Positions 9,248 to 18,882 of a DNA stretch of 47,344 nt are shown here, piece after piece. The stretch is from Nocardia transvalensis NBRC 15921 (GTDB lineage Bacteria; Actinomycetota; Actinomycetes; Mycobacteriales; Mycobacteriaceae). Position 1 is the stretch's first letter, and each line of letters starts with the position of its first letter. The position numbers were made by a program, and so were the translations under genes. Under the pieces are notes generated by a model that saw only the letters and a list, made by a program, of their open reading frames with translations, did not search any database and was not told the origin of the DNA. The stretch lies in NCBI RefSeq assembly GCF_000308875.1, contig NZ_BAGL01000119.1, positions 1 to 47,344 of the forward strand, given 5' to 3'.

Positions 9248-10110
9248 CCGCGGCGACCGGCGGTGGGGGAGCGGGGAAACAGGCCCCGATCCCGCCCGCG
9301 TACCCGGACTTCGTGGTCTTCGCCGAGAAATGGCTGCTGCCGTTCGTCACCGTCCGGCTCGCCGAAGCCAACCGGGAACAGACCTACACCTGGTGCACCC
9401 AATGGTGGCGCCACCGGCCGGTGTCGGTGCGGATCGCGCACCTGCACACCGCGTTCGAAGCCGCCCGCCGCTCCCGCAGCGGCAGCACCGTCTCGAGCTA
9501 CCTCACCGCCCACGTCGACGCCCACATGCAACTCATCCTCGACGCCGCCAACGGCCCGCTGCACCGCTGCACCCGCACCAGACACGTTGCCCTGCCATCC
9601 CTGTCGGCCGACCCGGTGCCGCCGGGATGGTTCGGACCACCTCGGAAACCCCCGCCCGCGAATGCCGACAGCGAGGGAGGTGACGGGAAGAAACGGCCGC
9701 CGCCGCGGTTCGCGCACTACGCCGACTGGGTGGAGCAGTGGCTGCTGCCGGTGACCGCGGTCCGGGTCGCGGGCAACCACCGCGAGGGCCAGTACACGTG
9801 GTGCCGGCAATGGTGGGCCCACCACGGCGTCGCCGTGCGGTTCGCCGCCCTGCACGCGGTCTTCGAAGCCGCCCGGCTCGCCGACGACAAAACCGCCATG
9901 AGCACGTTGTTCGTCTCCCACATCGACCCGCACCTGCGGCGCATCCTCGACGCCGCCCAAGGCCCCCTGCACCGCTGCACCCCCGACCGGCACACACCCC
10001 AACCCGGCCTGCCCACCACCGACGTCCCACCCCACTGGTTCACCACCCCGGTCCCGGCCGAAGACCTCGGATTCGGCCCCGACTTCCGCGCCTTACACCC
10101 CAATCCCTGA
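9244..10110 (+). CDS. Protein with two tandem DUF4913 domains
   Basis: This 288-residue protein consists of two copies of one domain. Copy 1 (about residues 20-125) has FAEKWLLPFVTVRL, YTWCTQWWRHRPVSVRIA, HVDAHMQLILDAANGPLHRC. Copy 2 (about 155-260) has WVEQWLLPVTAVRV, YTWCRQWWAHHGVAVRFA, HIDPHLRRILDAAQGPLHRC. The WCxQWW and HxDxHxxxILDAxxGPLHRC signatures fit DUF4913, a family of unknown function that I associate with actinobacterial mobile elements beside coupling ATPases. The start GTG sits inside the ATPase stop. A decayed copy of the C-terminal end lies at 10884-11138. Confidence 0.8.
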   Translation: MTAATGGGGAGKQAPIPPAYPDFVVFAEKWLLPFVTVRLAEANREQTYTWCTQWWRHRPVSVRIAHLHTAFEAARRSRSGSTVSSYLTAHVDAHMQLILDAANGPLHRCTRTRHVALPSLSADPVPPGWFGPPRKPPPANADSEGGDGKKRPPPRFAHYADWVEQWLLPVTAVRVAGNHREGQYTWCRQWWAHHGVAVRFAALHAVFEAARLADDKTAMSTLFVSHIDPHLRRILDAAQGPLHRCTPDRHTPQPGLPTTDVPPHWFTTPVPAEDLGFGPDFRALHPNP

Positions 10111-10179
10111 CCCGTTCAGCGTCACTCCGCTCGGCGCCACCGCGCGGCGCTCGACGTGACGCTCCGACTGGAGGACCTC

Positions 10180-10824
10180 GTGACTATTCCGCGCCGCGGC
10201 GACCAACTCGCGTTCGACATCCGCCACCCGAACGGCCGCAACGAATTCCGTGCCCTGTTGCGCCTGAGCGTCATGGCCGCAGATCCCGACCCGGTCCGTG
10301 CCGTCCGCATGTGGCTGGCAGACAAAACAGGGCTGCTGTCCTCCGCCCTCACCCCGGCCGCCCACGCCGCCCTGGACCGCGCCCACCACACTGCGGGCAT
10401 CGAAGGCATGCTGATGGCGCGATCCTTGGCCCTGGTCGCGGTCTCCCACGGCGAAGTGATCGGCGGACTCACCGCCGGACCGCCCGAGCGGGTCATCCAC
10501 CACCTCGAACTCACCGCCCCCGACACCCTCCGCCACGCACTCACCGCGCTCACCGAAATCCACACCCTCGCCGTCGAACCCGCCTACCAGCGCAACGGTG
10601 TGGGCAGCGCCCTGCTCAGTCGCGCCATCACCACCGCCCACACCGCCGGCGCCGACCTGCTCTACAGCCAGATCACCCCCGGCCACACCGACCTGTTCCA
10701 CCGCGCCGGACTCACCGTCCACACCCCCGCCACGCGACTACGCCTGTTCCGCTACGGAATCCCCGCCATCCGATACCCCGACCCGGACCGCATTCTCGTA
10801 TCTGTGAACCTTCAGGACCTATGA
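10180..10824 (+). CDS. GNAT-family N-acetyltransferase
   Basis: This 214-residue protein has an acetyl-CoA binding signature VEPAYQRNGVGSALLSRAI around residues 137-155, with the Q/RxxGxG/A pattern of GNAT enzymes, preceded by a LALVAVSHGEVIGGL strand pair. The substrate cannot be told. I chose the GTG at 10180 because GGAGG lies five bases upstream (10170-10174); a GTG at 10156 in the same frame has no ribosome site. A decayed copy of the whole gene is present at 11212-11832, and the final residues (VNLQDL versus TNLWQL) still match. Confidence 0.8.
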   Translation: MTIPRRGDQLAFDIRHPNGRNEFRALLRLSVMAADPDPVRAVRMWLADKTGLLSSALTPAAHAALDRAHHTAGIEGMLMARSLALVAVSHGEVIGGLTAGPPERVIHHLELTAPDTLRHALTALTEIHTLAVEPAYQRNGVGSALLSRAITTAHTAGADLLYSQITPGHTDLFHRAGLTVHTPATRLRLFRYGIPAIRYPDPDRILVSVNLQDL

Positions 10825-10883
10825 ATCGCAGTTTGTGAGCAGATCGCGAAGACACGAGCTTCACGGCTACCGTCCGACCGCTG

Positions 10884-11138
10884 GAAAGTCGAAGCCGCCC
10901 GGGTCGCCGATGACAAGACCGTCCTGAGCGCCCTGTTCGTCTGGCATCGACCCGCATACGCGACGCATTCTCGACGCCGCGCAAGGCCCCTTCACCGTTG
11001 CACCCCCCCGACCGGCGCACTCCAACCCGGCCTGCTCACTATCTAGGTCCCACCCACTGGTTCGCGACCGCCCCGGGCCCGGCCGAAGGCATCGGATTCG
11101 GCCCCGACTTCCGCGCTCTACACCACGGCGCATCCAGT
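10884..11138 (+). pseudogene. Decayed copy of the DUF4913 gene 3' end
   Basis: The bases follow 9860-10095 closely (for example GAAGCCGCCCGG, ATTCTCGACGCCGC, GGATTCGGCCCCGACTTCCG) but with small insertions and deletions that break the frame, including a lost base near 10943. Only the C-terminal third of the gene is represented. No start or intact frame remains. It precedes a similarly decayed GNAT copy, in the same order as the intact pair. Confidence 0.75.
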
Positions 11139-11211
11139 TGACCACGATGCCCATAGAACATGCCCGCAGCCGATGCGTATGCGATGTAGCGCCCGTCGAC
11201 AGAAGGAAGGT

Positions 11212-11832
11212 ATGGCAGTCTCGCGATCCGACGAAAAGACCATTCCAAATCTGACACCCGGAGCGCCGCAACGAATTCCGCGCATTACAACGGGTCAGCC
11301 TCGTGGGCGCGGGCTCGACCCGCGCGTACGATGCGGATGCGATTGGCACCTGACCGGACTGCTGTCCTCGGCGCTGACCCACGCCACCCAGTCGCCCTTG
11401 ACGATGCTCGTACAGCAGCCTGTACCAAGGACATGCTGGTGTCGCCAGCGTTGGCGCTGGTGGCGGCATCCCACGGTGAAGTGATCGGCGGACTCACCGC
11501 CGGACCGTCGGTCCCAGTCGATCGGCAAACCGAACTCGCCGCCAGCGACAGCACCGTGATCACCGAAATCTGTGCTTCGCAATCGAACCCAACTACCGAC
11601 GCAATGGCATCTGCAGCACCGTGGTCATCCGAGCCGTCACCACCCACACGACTGCGGCGCCGGCCTCCTCTCCAGCCAGGTGCCGCCCGGGTACGCCGAC
11701 ATCTACCGGCGTGCCGGACTGACGGTCCAAGCCCTCCGCAACGATGCGGTTGTTCCGCTACGGCGTTGCGGCCGTCAGATACTTGAGTGTCCAGGTCGCT
11801 CTCTCGCATCCACAAACCTGTGGCAGCTGTGA
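11212..11832 (+). pseudogene. Decayed copy of the GNAT acetyltransferase gene
   Basis: This stretch aligns by eye to 10180-10824 over its whole length: CGCAACGAATTCCG, CTGCTGTCCTC, a 20-base-plus identical run ending in CGGACTCACCGCCGGACCG, and the closing AACCTG...CTGTGA. Several frame changes and internal TGA codons interrupt it, so it cannot encode the enzyme. The ATG at 11212 still follows an AGAAGGAAGG ribosome site. It is the second half of a duplicated gene pair. Confidence 0.8.
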
Positions 11833-12040
11833 GTGACAACATTTGCGAGTGGTGGCCATAGGAGAGGATCAGATCGTGCTTCGGCAGGGAGGGGGCTGTA
11901 AGGTCCATTCGTTTCGGTCTCCGAGGAACTGGCGCCGTTGCTGTAAGGGAGGCTGATACGGAATACCCACAGTCCTGCGAGGTTTGCCATCCCAACGTCG
12001 GCAGGGTAGATATCCTTTCACAGAGGAGGAACATCGTCTA

Positions 12041-14893
12041 ATGGTCCAGTCGGAAGAACAAGATAGGTCGCATTGGTCCAGAATTGGCGTGTGGATCTTC
12101 AGAGGCTTTGGTTTGTCAGGCATGCTCCTGGCGTTATTGAAGAGCTTCGGGTCGGACCATCCTCTACTTGCCGCCTTCGTTATTGTTGTTCTCTTTTCCG
12201 CCTTATGGTTCTTCAGTTACGTGGTGCGCCCTTTTCGTGTCTGGCTTGCGCGCATCGGGGAGGCAACTGAGGTCGCAGTCCGCGAATTGCTGTTCGGTGC
12301 GGGACGCCGCTATAGGCAGAACTTGCGCGTCCTTTTGGATGAACTTGACCAACGCGGATTCGAAACCCGAGAACCGGAAGCCCCCTCGGCTCATCGCGCG
12401 TTTGTTGAGGCGACGTTGGTCGCAGCTGACCCGGGTTCTGTCGGTGCGCATCTACTAAGTGACCCGACTGCGGTGGGACGAAAGTCGATCGATTATTTTA
12501 TTGCCGACCGTGGTCGCCGAAATCCCGGCCGGTTGCTCGTTGTGCTCGGGGTTCCAGGTGTGGGTAAGACAACACTGCTACGCCACATGGCGCGCGAATG
12601 GTCCAACAAAACAGTCCTCGCGCGGGTGCGGCAAGATATCCCGATATTAATCACTCTGCGAGAGTGTTCGCCGCGTGTATTCGATGACCCCAATCGTGAT
12701 ATCTCTATCGTGAGTTCCGAGGTCACTGAACTTGATGTGGAATGGCTAAAAATCAAGCTTCGCCGTGGACGGTGCCGGATACTACTAGACGGTGTTGATG
12801 AAATAGTCGATGTTGAGGAGAGGCAGAAGATTTTTCGCTGGATTACGGTTCAGCGCCGCCGCTATCGGCATAACGACTTCATGGTAACATGCCGGCCTGG
12901 GGAATATGATAAGAATATTCTGGAGCCAACGCTCGTTATTAGGCTGTGTCATTTCTCAAGTGCGCAAATAGAAAAATTCGTCCTTCAATGGTATGACGCA
13001 GTGCGTCTGGTGGAGTCAGAGGCGACTCCTAATTATTTGATAAACCAATTGAATGGCAATGAAACTCTCCGTTCGCTAGCTGCAAACCCGCTGCTGTTGA
13101 CCTTTATAGTTATTGTATTTAGGCATGCAACCCGGGGTCGCGGACATGTGGAAACGTCGTTCCAGCTCCCTCAAAGCCGGGCGCATCTATACCACGATAT
13201 TTGCGTCCACATGCTCTCCGGCCGCCCGCTAGCCAAGGGTTTATCGGTACTTGAAGGGCAGATGGAAGTGCTGCAGTTCGTGGCATTTACGATGATGGAA
13301 ATGCAGGTGACCGAAATAACTCGAAAAGACGCATTGAGTCTCCTTGCGAAGAGCAATTCTCCGCTATCTGCTGATTGTTCCCCTGAAGATTTGTTGATGA
13401 GAGCAAATCATGACGGGCTGTTGTCGGCACCCGTGGGTTCCAGGATCGGTCGAGATAGTGTCTCGTTCACTCACCGCACGTTTCAAGAGTATTTGGCCGC
13501 GCGTCATGTTTACGAAAATGGCATGCATGCCAGGCTTAGAAAGCGAGTCATGGACTCGACCGGATGGTGGCGCGAGACCTGCCTTTTCTACGCGGCGCTC
13601 GGAGATGCTGGCAATGTAACCGCTGATCAAATAGTTGTAGCTTGTCTAGAACGTCGCGACAGTGCTTTCGCCATTGACCTCGCGTTATCTATCTGCGATC
13701 AAGGTGATCATGTCTCCGGAAATCTTCGTCGAGAGGTTGACGGAATTATCGAATCTGCGGCGACTTCGCCTCCTGATATTCGTCGAGTGGTCGCGCGAGC
13801 ATTGCTTTTGAGGCACTTTAGACACGCGCCGATATTGGACAATGGAAATCGTTGCAGTTCTCCAATAACATGGAATATATATGAACTGTTCTGTCAGGAT
13901 GTCAATCTCGTGAGTGAGTTTACATCAGATTTTATCGATCGGGTGGATCGGTCCTCCATCGTGATGGGTATATCTGGTGAAGCTGCTGTCGCATTCGTTG
14001 CGTGGTCGAATTCTCTCATGGCGAGCGGATCCGGTGCCACGTGCCGTCTGCCCTCCCATCGTGACGTCACCCTGGTGAAGCAAGGATATTCCAATGTTTG
14101 GATAGAATCAGCCGGCGAACTTCTTCCAGCTCGGTGGAGCGCGAATGGAAACACGATAGAATACCCTTACCTGGTAGCGGTGGATGATTATAATAGTAGC
14201 TTTGGGACTGCAAATGCTTTTGTGGCTGGGAAAATCGGACGAGAAATTGAATCGCTCGATTCTGTGGTTAAGTCCGTACCGAATAATAGCTTCGATCACT
14301 ACTACTCAAGTATCGTAGATCTGGCGTTGGATAGGGCTTTGGGGGCGCATATCCCCGAAGTGTCTAGTGTTCCATATGGCGGCTTGAGGCTACCCGCTGT
14401 GAATCTTCGAGAACTGGGTCGTATAGCCAAAGATTTAGTTCCAGACCTTGCTCTCGCTATCGCGATTTCAGAGGATCCTGAAGTTTGGCGGCGGAGCGGG
14501 ATACCTTTCGAGGAGTCGAATGCCCCCGAGGGGCAGTCTGATTATGACGTGGAGCGGAGAGAGATAACGCTAAGATTGCATGTAAAAATTGCAGATCTAA
14601 TTCCCAGTATGTATGGGGTTGTTGATTCTGCTAGAGCTTTTTTGGAGGACGGCAGCAGTATCTTGGATATCCTGGATGGCTTGCATGAGACGGCTAGTCG
14701 CTGTGGTATCGATACGAATGCCGCTGTCGCTGGGCGAATTCGGATACTGATGCTCTACCTGGCAGCGAAAGCGGGAAATCGAGGTGCTCTGGATGTAGCG
14801 ACCCTGTGTCATCGAGCAATTATCGCAAGCATTCTGGCGGAGCGGCGCCGTGACGAGGCGCGAGATGAGGTTCTGATCCTTTCGCTTGACTGA
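12041..14893 (+). CDS. Membrane-anchored NACHT NTPase, possible defence protein
   Basis: This 950-residue STAND-type NTPase has two N-terminal transmembrane segments (about residues 18-34 and 42-62). Its NACHT domain has Walker A GVPGVGKTT (170-178), Walker B ILLDGVDEI (247-255), sensor TCRPGEY (283-289), NPLLLTFIVIVFR (349-361) and the NACHT-associated FTHRTFQEYLAARH (476-489). Around 607-703 the order PITWNIYELFCQD ... GISGEAAVAFVAWSN ... CRLPSHRD resembles an FGE-sulfatase-like fold (inference). The ATG at 12041 has AGGAGGA ten bases upstream; a TTG at 11984 is less likely. The gene is clearly richer in A/T and A/T-ending codons than its neighbours, a sign of transfer. Bacterial NACHT proteins include anti-phage sensors; that role is plausible but unproven here. 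Confidence 0.8.
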   Translation: MVQSEEQDRSHWSRIGVWIFRGFGLSGMLLALLKSFGSDHPLLAAFVIVVLFSALWFFSYVVRPFRVWLARIGEATEVAVRELLFGAGRRYRQNLRVLLDELDQRGFETREPEAPSAHRAFVEATLVAADPGSVGAHLLSDPTAVGRKSIDYFIADRGRRNPGRLLVVLGVPGVGKTTLLRHMAREWSNKTVLARVRQDIPILITLRECSPRVFDDPNRDISIVSSEVTELDVEWLKIKLRRGRCRILLDGVDEIVDVEERQKIFRWITVQRRRYRHNDFMVTCRPGEYDKNILEPTLVIRLCHFSSAQIEKFVLQWYDAVRLVESEATPNYLINQLNGNETLRSLAANPLLLTFIVIVFRHATRGRGHVETSFQLPQSRAHLYHDICVHMLSGRPLAKGLSVLEGQMEVLQFVAFTMMEMQVTEITRKDALSLLAKSNSPLSADCSPEDLLMRANHDGLLSAPVGSRIGRDSVSFTHRTFQEYLAARHVYENGMHARLRKRVMDSTGWWRETCLFYAALGDAGNVTADQIVVACLERRDSAFAIDLALSICDQGDHVSGNLRREVDGIIESAATSPPDIRRVVARALLLRHFRHAPILDNGNRCSSPITWNIYELFCQDVNLVSEFTSDFIDRVDRSSIVMGISGEAAVAFVAWSNSLMASGSGATCRLPSHRDVTLVKQGYSNVWIESAGELLPARWSANGNTIEYPYLVAVDDYNSSFGTANAFVAGKIGREIESLDSVVKSVPNNSFDHYYSSIVDLALDRALGAHIPEVSSVPYGGLRLPAVNLRELGRIAKDLVPDLALAIAISEDPEVWRRSGIPFEESNAPEGQSDYDVERREITLRLHVKIADLIPSMYGVVDSARAFLEDGSSILDILDGLHETASRCGIDTNAAVAGRIRILMLYLAAKAGNRGALDVATLCHRAIIASILAERRRDEARDEVLILSLD

Positions 14894-15335
14894 TGTGCGA
14901 CACCGGCATCTCACGGAGCAGCTCCGCTTGCTGTGGCGCGCTCTCATATTGGGAGAACGGGCGACAGCACGTACCTTGATGATTTCAGTAAAGGTCGACC
15001 GCGGACTGCGAGTGCTCAGTTCCTCCCGAGCCGCGAGCGGTGCCGAGTGTCGCTTTCGAAGGATGCCTTCGGTCGTCGCGAATGCCGCCCAGCCGCTGGG
15101 AATGACGTGGCACCATCAGCTCTAAAGGCGCTCGTCTCCGTCCAAATTCTTCTATCTTGAACTCAAGAGTGCTTGCTGTTTGGTGATTTCTTGAGCCGTG
15201 AACATGCTTCGAACGACGTGCGGGAGCGTTGAGAGTAACTTCGACCTGCGTGATCGTCGCAGCCCAGAATGTGGCAACCGAACGACGTTGACCCCCAGCC
15301 AGGCGTCGTCGATGGGTAGGTACGAAGATCGGGGG
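14894..15335. other. Gap after the NACHT gene, no gene recognised
   Basis: Short open frames exist on both strands here but none has family-like sequence or a convincing ribosome site. The base composition shifts back from AT-richer to GC-rich across this gap, so it probably holds the downstream boundary of the foreign NACHT segment. I see no inverted repeat or tRNA that would mark the junction. Confidence 0.5.
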
Positions 15336-16466
15336 ATGGGTATCGATCGTGCTGTACTGGAACACGCTGAGAACAAGCTCCCGGCAATGCTTGATTGGCT
15401 CCGTCTACTCGTGAGCTGCGAATCGCCGTCGAACGACCCCCGTGGTCTCGAGGCCTGCGCCGCGTTGCTTCAGCCGTGGTTGTCGAGCGCTCTTCGTCGG
15501 TCCGTGCGATTGGAAGCGGTTGGGGCAAACGTGCACCTGCTCGCGGAGGCCGAAAGCCCGAAGGTGTTGCTACTGGGGCATTTCGATACTGTTTGGCCAG
15601 TCGGTACCACCGTGGAGTGGCCATTCTCGATCTCGGAGGGCGTTGCGTCTGGTCCGGGCGCGTTCGACATGAAGGCCGGGATCGTTCAGGCGATTGCGGC
15701 GATCGAACTCCTCGCTGATGCGTCGCATGTGAGTGTGCTGCTGACCAGTGATGAGGAGGTCGGATCGGCAACATCCCGCGGGCTGATCGAGGAGCAGGCC
15801 CGCCGGTCTGGAGCGGTGCTCGTGTGCGAGCCGAGCGCCGACGGTGGCGCGGTGAAGACGGGCCGCAAGGGGATCGCGAATTACCGAGTGGGGGTCAGGG
15901 GCAAAGCTGCTCACGCAGGGCTGGAGCCGGAGCTTGGCGTCAATGCCGGCGTCGAGCTGGCGCATCAGATTCTCGCTATCTCAGGCCTGGGCAACGGTGG
16001 CACATCCGTCACGCCAACGGTTCTGTCTGCTGGCACGACGGTGAATACCGTTCCCGAGCGTGCTCAGTGTGCGGTGGATGCGCGGTCGTGGACGACGACG
16101 GATCTGGAGCGCGTGGATCGGGCGATATTCGCACTCGCACCGCGCCTGCCGGGTGCCGAGGTAGTGGTGACTGGTGGGATCGACAGGCCCCCGTTCGAAG
16201 AAACCGTCGCGCGGTCGCTGTACGCCGAAACAGTCGCCGCAGCACAGGATCTCGGGCTTGTACCGCCGGCGGCGGTACGGTCGGGCGGAGGATCGGATGG
16301 CAATCTGACTGCCGCGATCGGTGTGCCTACCTTGGACGGGCTCGGCGCGGTCGGTGGCCATCCACATGCGCGCAACGAACATGTCGTTGTGGACGCGATG
16401 CCCGAACGCGCGGCGCTGCTTGCTGCGTTGCTTACCCGGCTGGGTGATCGTTCGCTCTCCGAGTGA
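15336..16466 (+). CDS. M20-family metallopeptidase (carboxypeptidase G2-like)
   Basis: This 376-residue zinc peptidase probably removes a C-terminal amino acid (such as glutamate) or hydrolyses an N-acyl amino acid in the cytoplasm. Metal-binding motifs of the family are visible: LLLGHFDTVWPVGT (His and Asp ligands), GPGAFDMKAGIV, TSDEEVGS (the catalytic Glu pair) and a late GAVGGHPHARNEHV histidine. A dimerisation-type insertion with GKAAHAG lies between them. The frame is open from 15198; I prefer the ATG at 15336 because the upstream part is unlike the family, though no good ribosome site decides it. The SDR gene follows ten bases later, so the two are probably co-transcribed. Confidence 0.8.
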   Translation: MGIDRAVLEHAENKLPAMLDWLRLLVSCESPSNDPRGLEACAALLQPWLSSALRRSVRLEAVGANVHLLAEAESPKVLLLGHFDTVWPVGTTVEWPFSISEGVASGPGAFDMKAGIVQAIAAIELLADASHVSVLLTSDEEVGSATSRGLIEEQARRSGAVLVCEPSADGGAVKTGRKGIANYRVGVRGKAAHAGLEPELGVNAGVELAHQILAISGLGNGGTSVTPTVLSAGTTVNTVPERAQCAVDARSWTTTDLERVDRAIFALAPRLPGAEVVVTGGIDRPPFEETVARSLYAETVAAAQDLGLVPPAAVRSGGGSDGNLTAAIGVPTLDGLGAVGGHPHARNEHVVVDAMPERAALLAALLTRLGDRSLSE

Positions 16467-16475
16467 TCGGCCACA

Positions 16476-17522
16476 ATGGACAAGGTGACGCGAGTTCTCA
16501 TTTTGGGCGGGTCCTGGTTCCTCGGCCGCGAGATCGCCGAGCAGGCGGTTGCACGGGGCTGGGAGGTGACGACATTCCGGCGCGGCCGAAGCGGGGCGGA
16601 CGTGGACGGCGTGACAACGATCCGTGGTGATCGAACCGAGCCCGACGATCTGAAGCGGCTGGCCGCGGCCGGGGTCTGGGACCTGGTGGTCGACACATCC
16701 AGTTTTGTTCCGCGGGAGACATTGCAGCTCGCCCGCGCGCTGGCGCCGGTCGCTACTCGATATGTGCTGGTGTCGACGGTGTCGGTGTATGCGGGCTGGC
16801 CGGTCGAGCCGTTGGACGAATCGTCGGAAGTATTGGACTGCCCAACGGACGCGGGCCCGGATTACGGATACGACGGTGATCCTGGCCCGTCGACCTACGG
16901 GTTCGGAAAGGCCGGTTGCGAACGCGCGATCGTCGAGACCTTCGGACCGGAACGGACCAGCATCCTCCGGCCGGGAGTCATCCTCGGTCCACGTGAATAT
17001 GTCGGCCGGTTGGAGTGGTGGCTGCGGAGAATGCGGCGGGGCGGACGAGTCCTTGCCCCGGGCCGGCCTGACCGTTCCATCCAGCCGGTCGACGTCCGTG
17101 ACGTCGCCGCTTTCGCGCTCACCCCGGCGTTGACCGGGGTTTTCAACCTCACCGCGTCGGGCCGCGAGACGTTCGGTCAGATGCTCGATGCCTGCCGCGA
17201 GGTGACGGGCAGGGAGGCGACAACAACGTGGATCACCGATGAGAAGTGGCTCATGGACCAGGGCGTCCAGCAATGGACCGAACTGCCGCTGTGGCGCATC
17301 TACCGCGGCGCGTGGGCAGTCGACTCCCAGCGTGCCCGCGATGCCGGATTCACTACGCGTTCGATTCGTGACACTGTGTCGGACACCTGGGGCTGGCTTG
17401 CGGGTGGCGGGCATGCGATCGCACACGAGCGCGCCAGCGAACTAGGTATCTCACCGCAGCGCGAGCAGGCACTGCTCGGCCTGTGGGATTCCACGCAGCT
17501 CGATCACTGCGGCGGAGACTAG
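16476..17522 (+). CDS. NAD-dependent epimerase/dehydratase-like SDR protein
   Basis: This 348-residue extended short-chain dehydrogenase/reductase has an N-terminal Rossmann motif VLILGGSWFLGREIA that matches GGxxFLG, and VLVSTVSVYAG followed by STYGFGKAGCE supplies the Ser and YxxxK catalytic pattern. LRPGVILGP is the usual substrate-domain segment. Substrate unknown; nucleotide sugars are common in the family. It follows the M20 peptidase by ten bases and ends five bases before the stop of a convergent regulator. Confidence 0.8.
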   Translation: MDKVTRVLILGGSWFLGREIAEQAVARGWEVTTFRRGRSGADVDGVTTIRGDRTEPDDLKRLAAAGVWDLVVDTSSFVPRETLQLARALAPVATRYVLVSTVSVYAGWPVEPLDESSEVLDCPTDAGPDYGYDGDPGPSTYGFGKAGCERAIVETFGPERTSILRPGVILGPREYVGRLEWWLRRMRRGGRVLAPGRPDRSIQPVDVRDVAAFALTPALTGVFNLTASGRETFGQMLDACREVTGREATTTWITDEKWLMDQGVQQWTELPLWRIYRGAWAVDSQRARDAGFTTRSIRDTVSDTWGWLAGGGHAIAHERASELGISPQREQALLGLWDSTQLDHCGGD

Positions 17523-17526
17523 CGGG

Positions 17527-18816
17527 TCACTGCGCAGCCGGTAGGGACCGGATTGCGGCCGTCCGCGACAGCGAGATCGCGGTGAAATTCTCGATGGCTC
17601 CACCGAGTTCCACAGCTTCGGCCGCTCCTCGGTACCGCGCGGTGCCCAGTACTCGAACGAGCTGGTGGAGGCGTTGCGCGATCGCCTCCGTCCGGCGAGT
17701 CGGGGGCAGTTCGAATACCGGTTGGAGGGCTGCTGCCGCCCCGGCTAAGTCGCCTCGGAGTGTTCGTGCCGAGCCGAGGTCGACGTGGGCTCCGAGTGCG
17801 CCTGCTCCCCATCGCTGCTCTGCCGGTATGTCCGCGAACAGCTCGACTGCGGCGGCGGCTTCCTGTTCAGCTTGGTCACCATCGCCGAGCGCGACGTAGG
17901 CCGCGCCTGCGCACAGCCCGCGCCGGGCACGGTCGAATGCCAGCTCGCCGCCGATCTCGTCGAGGAATGGATCATCGCCTGCACGATCGAGTTCAAAGGT
18001 TGCGGCGTTCAATTCGTCACGGACCTCGCCGCGGGCACCGATCAGGGCAAGAGCTCGGGCGTTGACGCTGTGCAGTCGCACGCGCGCAGTGCCCATCGGT
18101 GCCGTTTCCAGGGCGCCAGCGGCGATCTTGGCGGCGCGACGCGGGAATCCGGACCAGAACGCGACAGTGACCTGTAGGGCACGAGCCCAGGCTTGTAGTG
18201 AGGGGTGATCGATCACGTTGCCGTAGGTATAGGCGGCGCGTGCCTGCTCCTCGGCCGGACCGAACAAGCCCAGATCCCACGACACCGACGACAGCAGCCC
18301 GCACACCTGGCCGGCGAGGAGGTACAGCTCAGCCTGCTGGAGGGGTTTGTGGGTGCGGTCGAGCTGAACGTAGATGGTGTCTCGCAAAGCGACCAGGTCG
18401 GTGAGCATGTCCAACGGTGCCGTGGTGTAGTAAGCACGTGCCGCGTGTCCGGCCGCCGCTTGAAGGTGTTCGAGCGCTGATGGGTCCAGCGCTGTGGCCG
18501 CTTCGATTGCATGGCTGACCGAATCGTGTGCTGCATTCACCGCGAACTCCTGTTCAGTGACGTGTCGAGACTGTGACAGGGGTGGCCCGAACAGGTCCGC
18601 GACAGGTTCTCCGAACCACGATTCGAGGACACGCCGCGATGGCATGCGAGGAATCCCGCCAGCGCCCTCGAACCACCGCTTCGCTGCGGATCGGGATGTC
18701 TCGACGTCTTCGCCGATGTCCTTGGCATGACGTGCGAACTCACGGAGAAAGTCGGCTACACCAAGCCGACGTTGGATGACGAGCTGTTCCAAGCGGGTCC
18801 GCGGTTCCTTATCCAT
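17527..18816 (-). CDS. XRE-like transcriptional regulator with TPR-like C-terminal region
   Basis: This 429-residue protein has an N-terminal region (about 8-75: LEQLVIQRRLGVADFLREFA ... AKRWFEGAGGIPRMPS) that looks like the HTH module of large actinobacterial regulators. The rest is alanine-rich helical repeats of TPR type (LYLLAGQVCGLLSSVSWDL, AEEQARAAYTYG, GELAFDRARRGLCAGAAYVA). The ATG at 18816 follows GGAGGT with good spacing. Such regulators commonly bind their own promoter; an imperfect inverted repeat at 18883-18925 lies just upstream. The target may be the divergent operon that begins at 19086 or the convergent SDR/peptidase pair. Confidence 0.7.
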   Translation of the reverse strand: MDKEPRTRLEQLVIQRRLGVADFLREFARHAKDIGEDVETSRSAAKRWFEGAGGIPRMPSRRVLESWFGEPVADLFGPPLSQSRHVTEQEFAVNAAHDSVSHAIEAATALDPSALEHLQAAAGHAARAYYTTAPLDMLTDLVALRDTIYVQLDRTHKPLQQAELYLLAGQVCGLLSSVSWDLGLFGPAEEQARAAYTYGNVIDHPSLQAWARALQVTVAFWSGFPRRAAKIAAGALETAPMGTARVRLHSVNARALALIGARGEVRDELNAATFELDRAGDDPFLDEIGGELAFDRARRGLCAGAAYVALGDGDQAEQEAAAAVELFADIPAEQRWGAGALGAHVDLGSARTLRGDLAGAAAALQPVFELPPTRRTEAIAQRLHQLVRVLGTARYRGAAEAVELGGAIENFTAISLSRTAAIRSLPAAQ

Positions 18817-18882
18817 GTCGCCCACCTCCACCCACGATCAACATATGCCCATTTCACCTCGTGCCGGCAGGGCCGGATTCGA

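Noticed and set aside
15198..15335. Longer N terminus of the M20 peptidase
   Set aside because: The extra residues are unlike the family and lack a ribosome site; kept only as an alternative.
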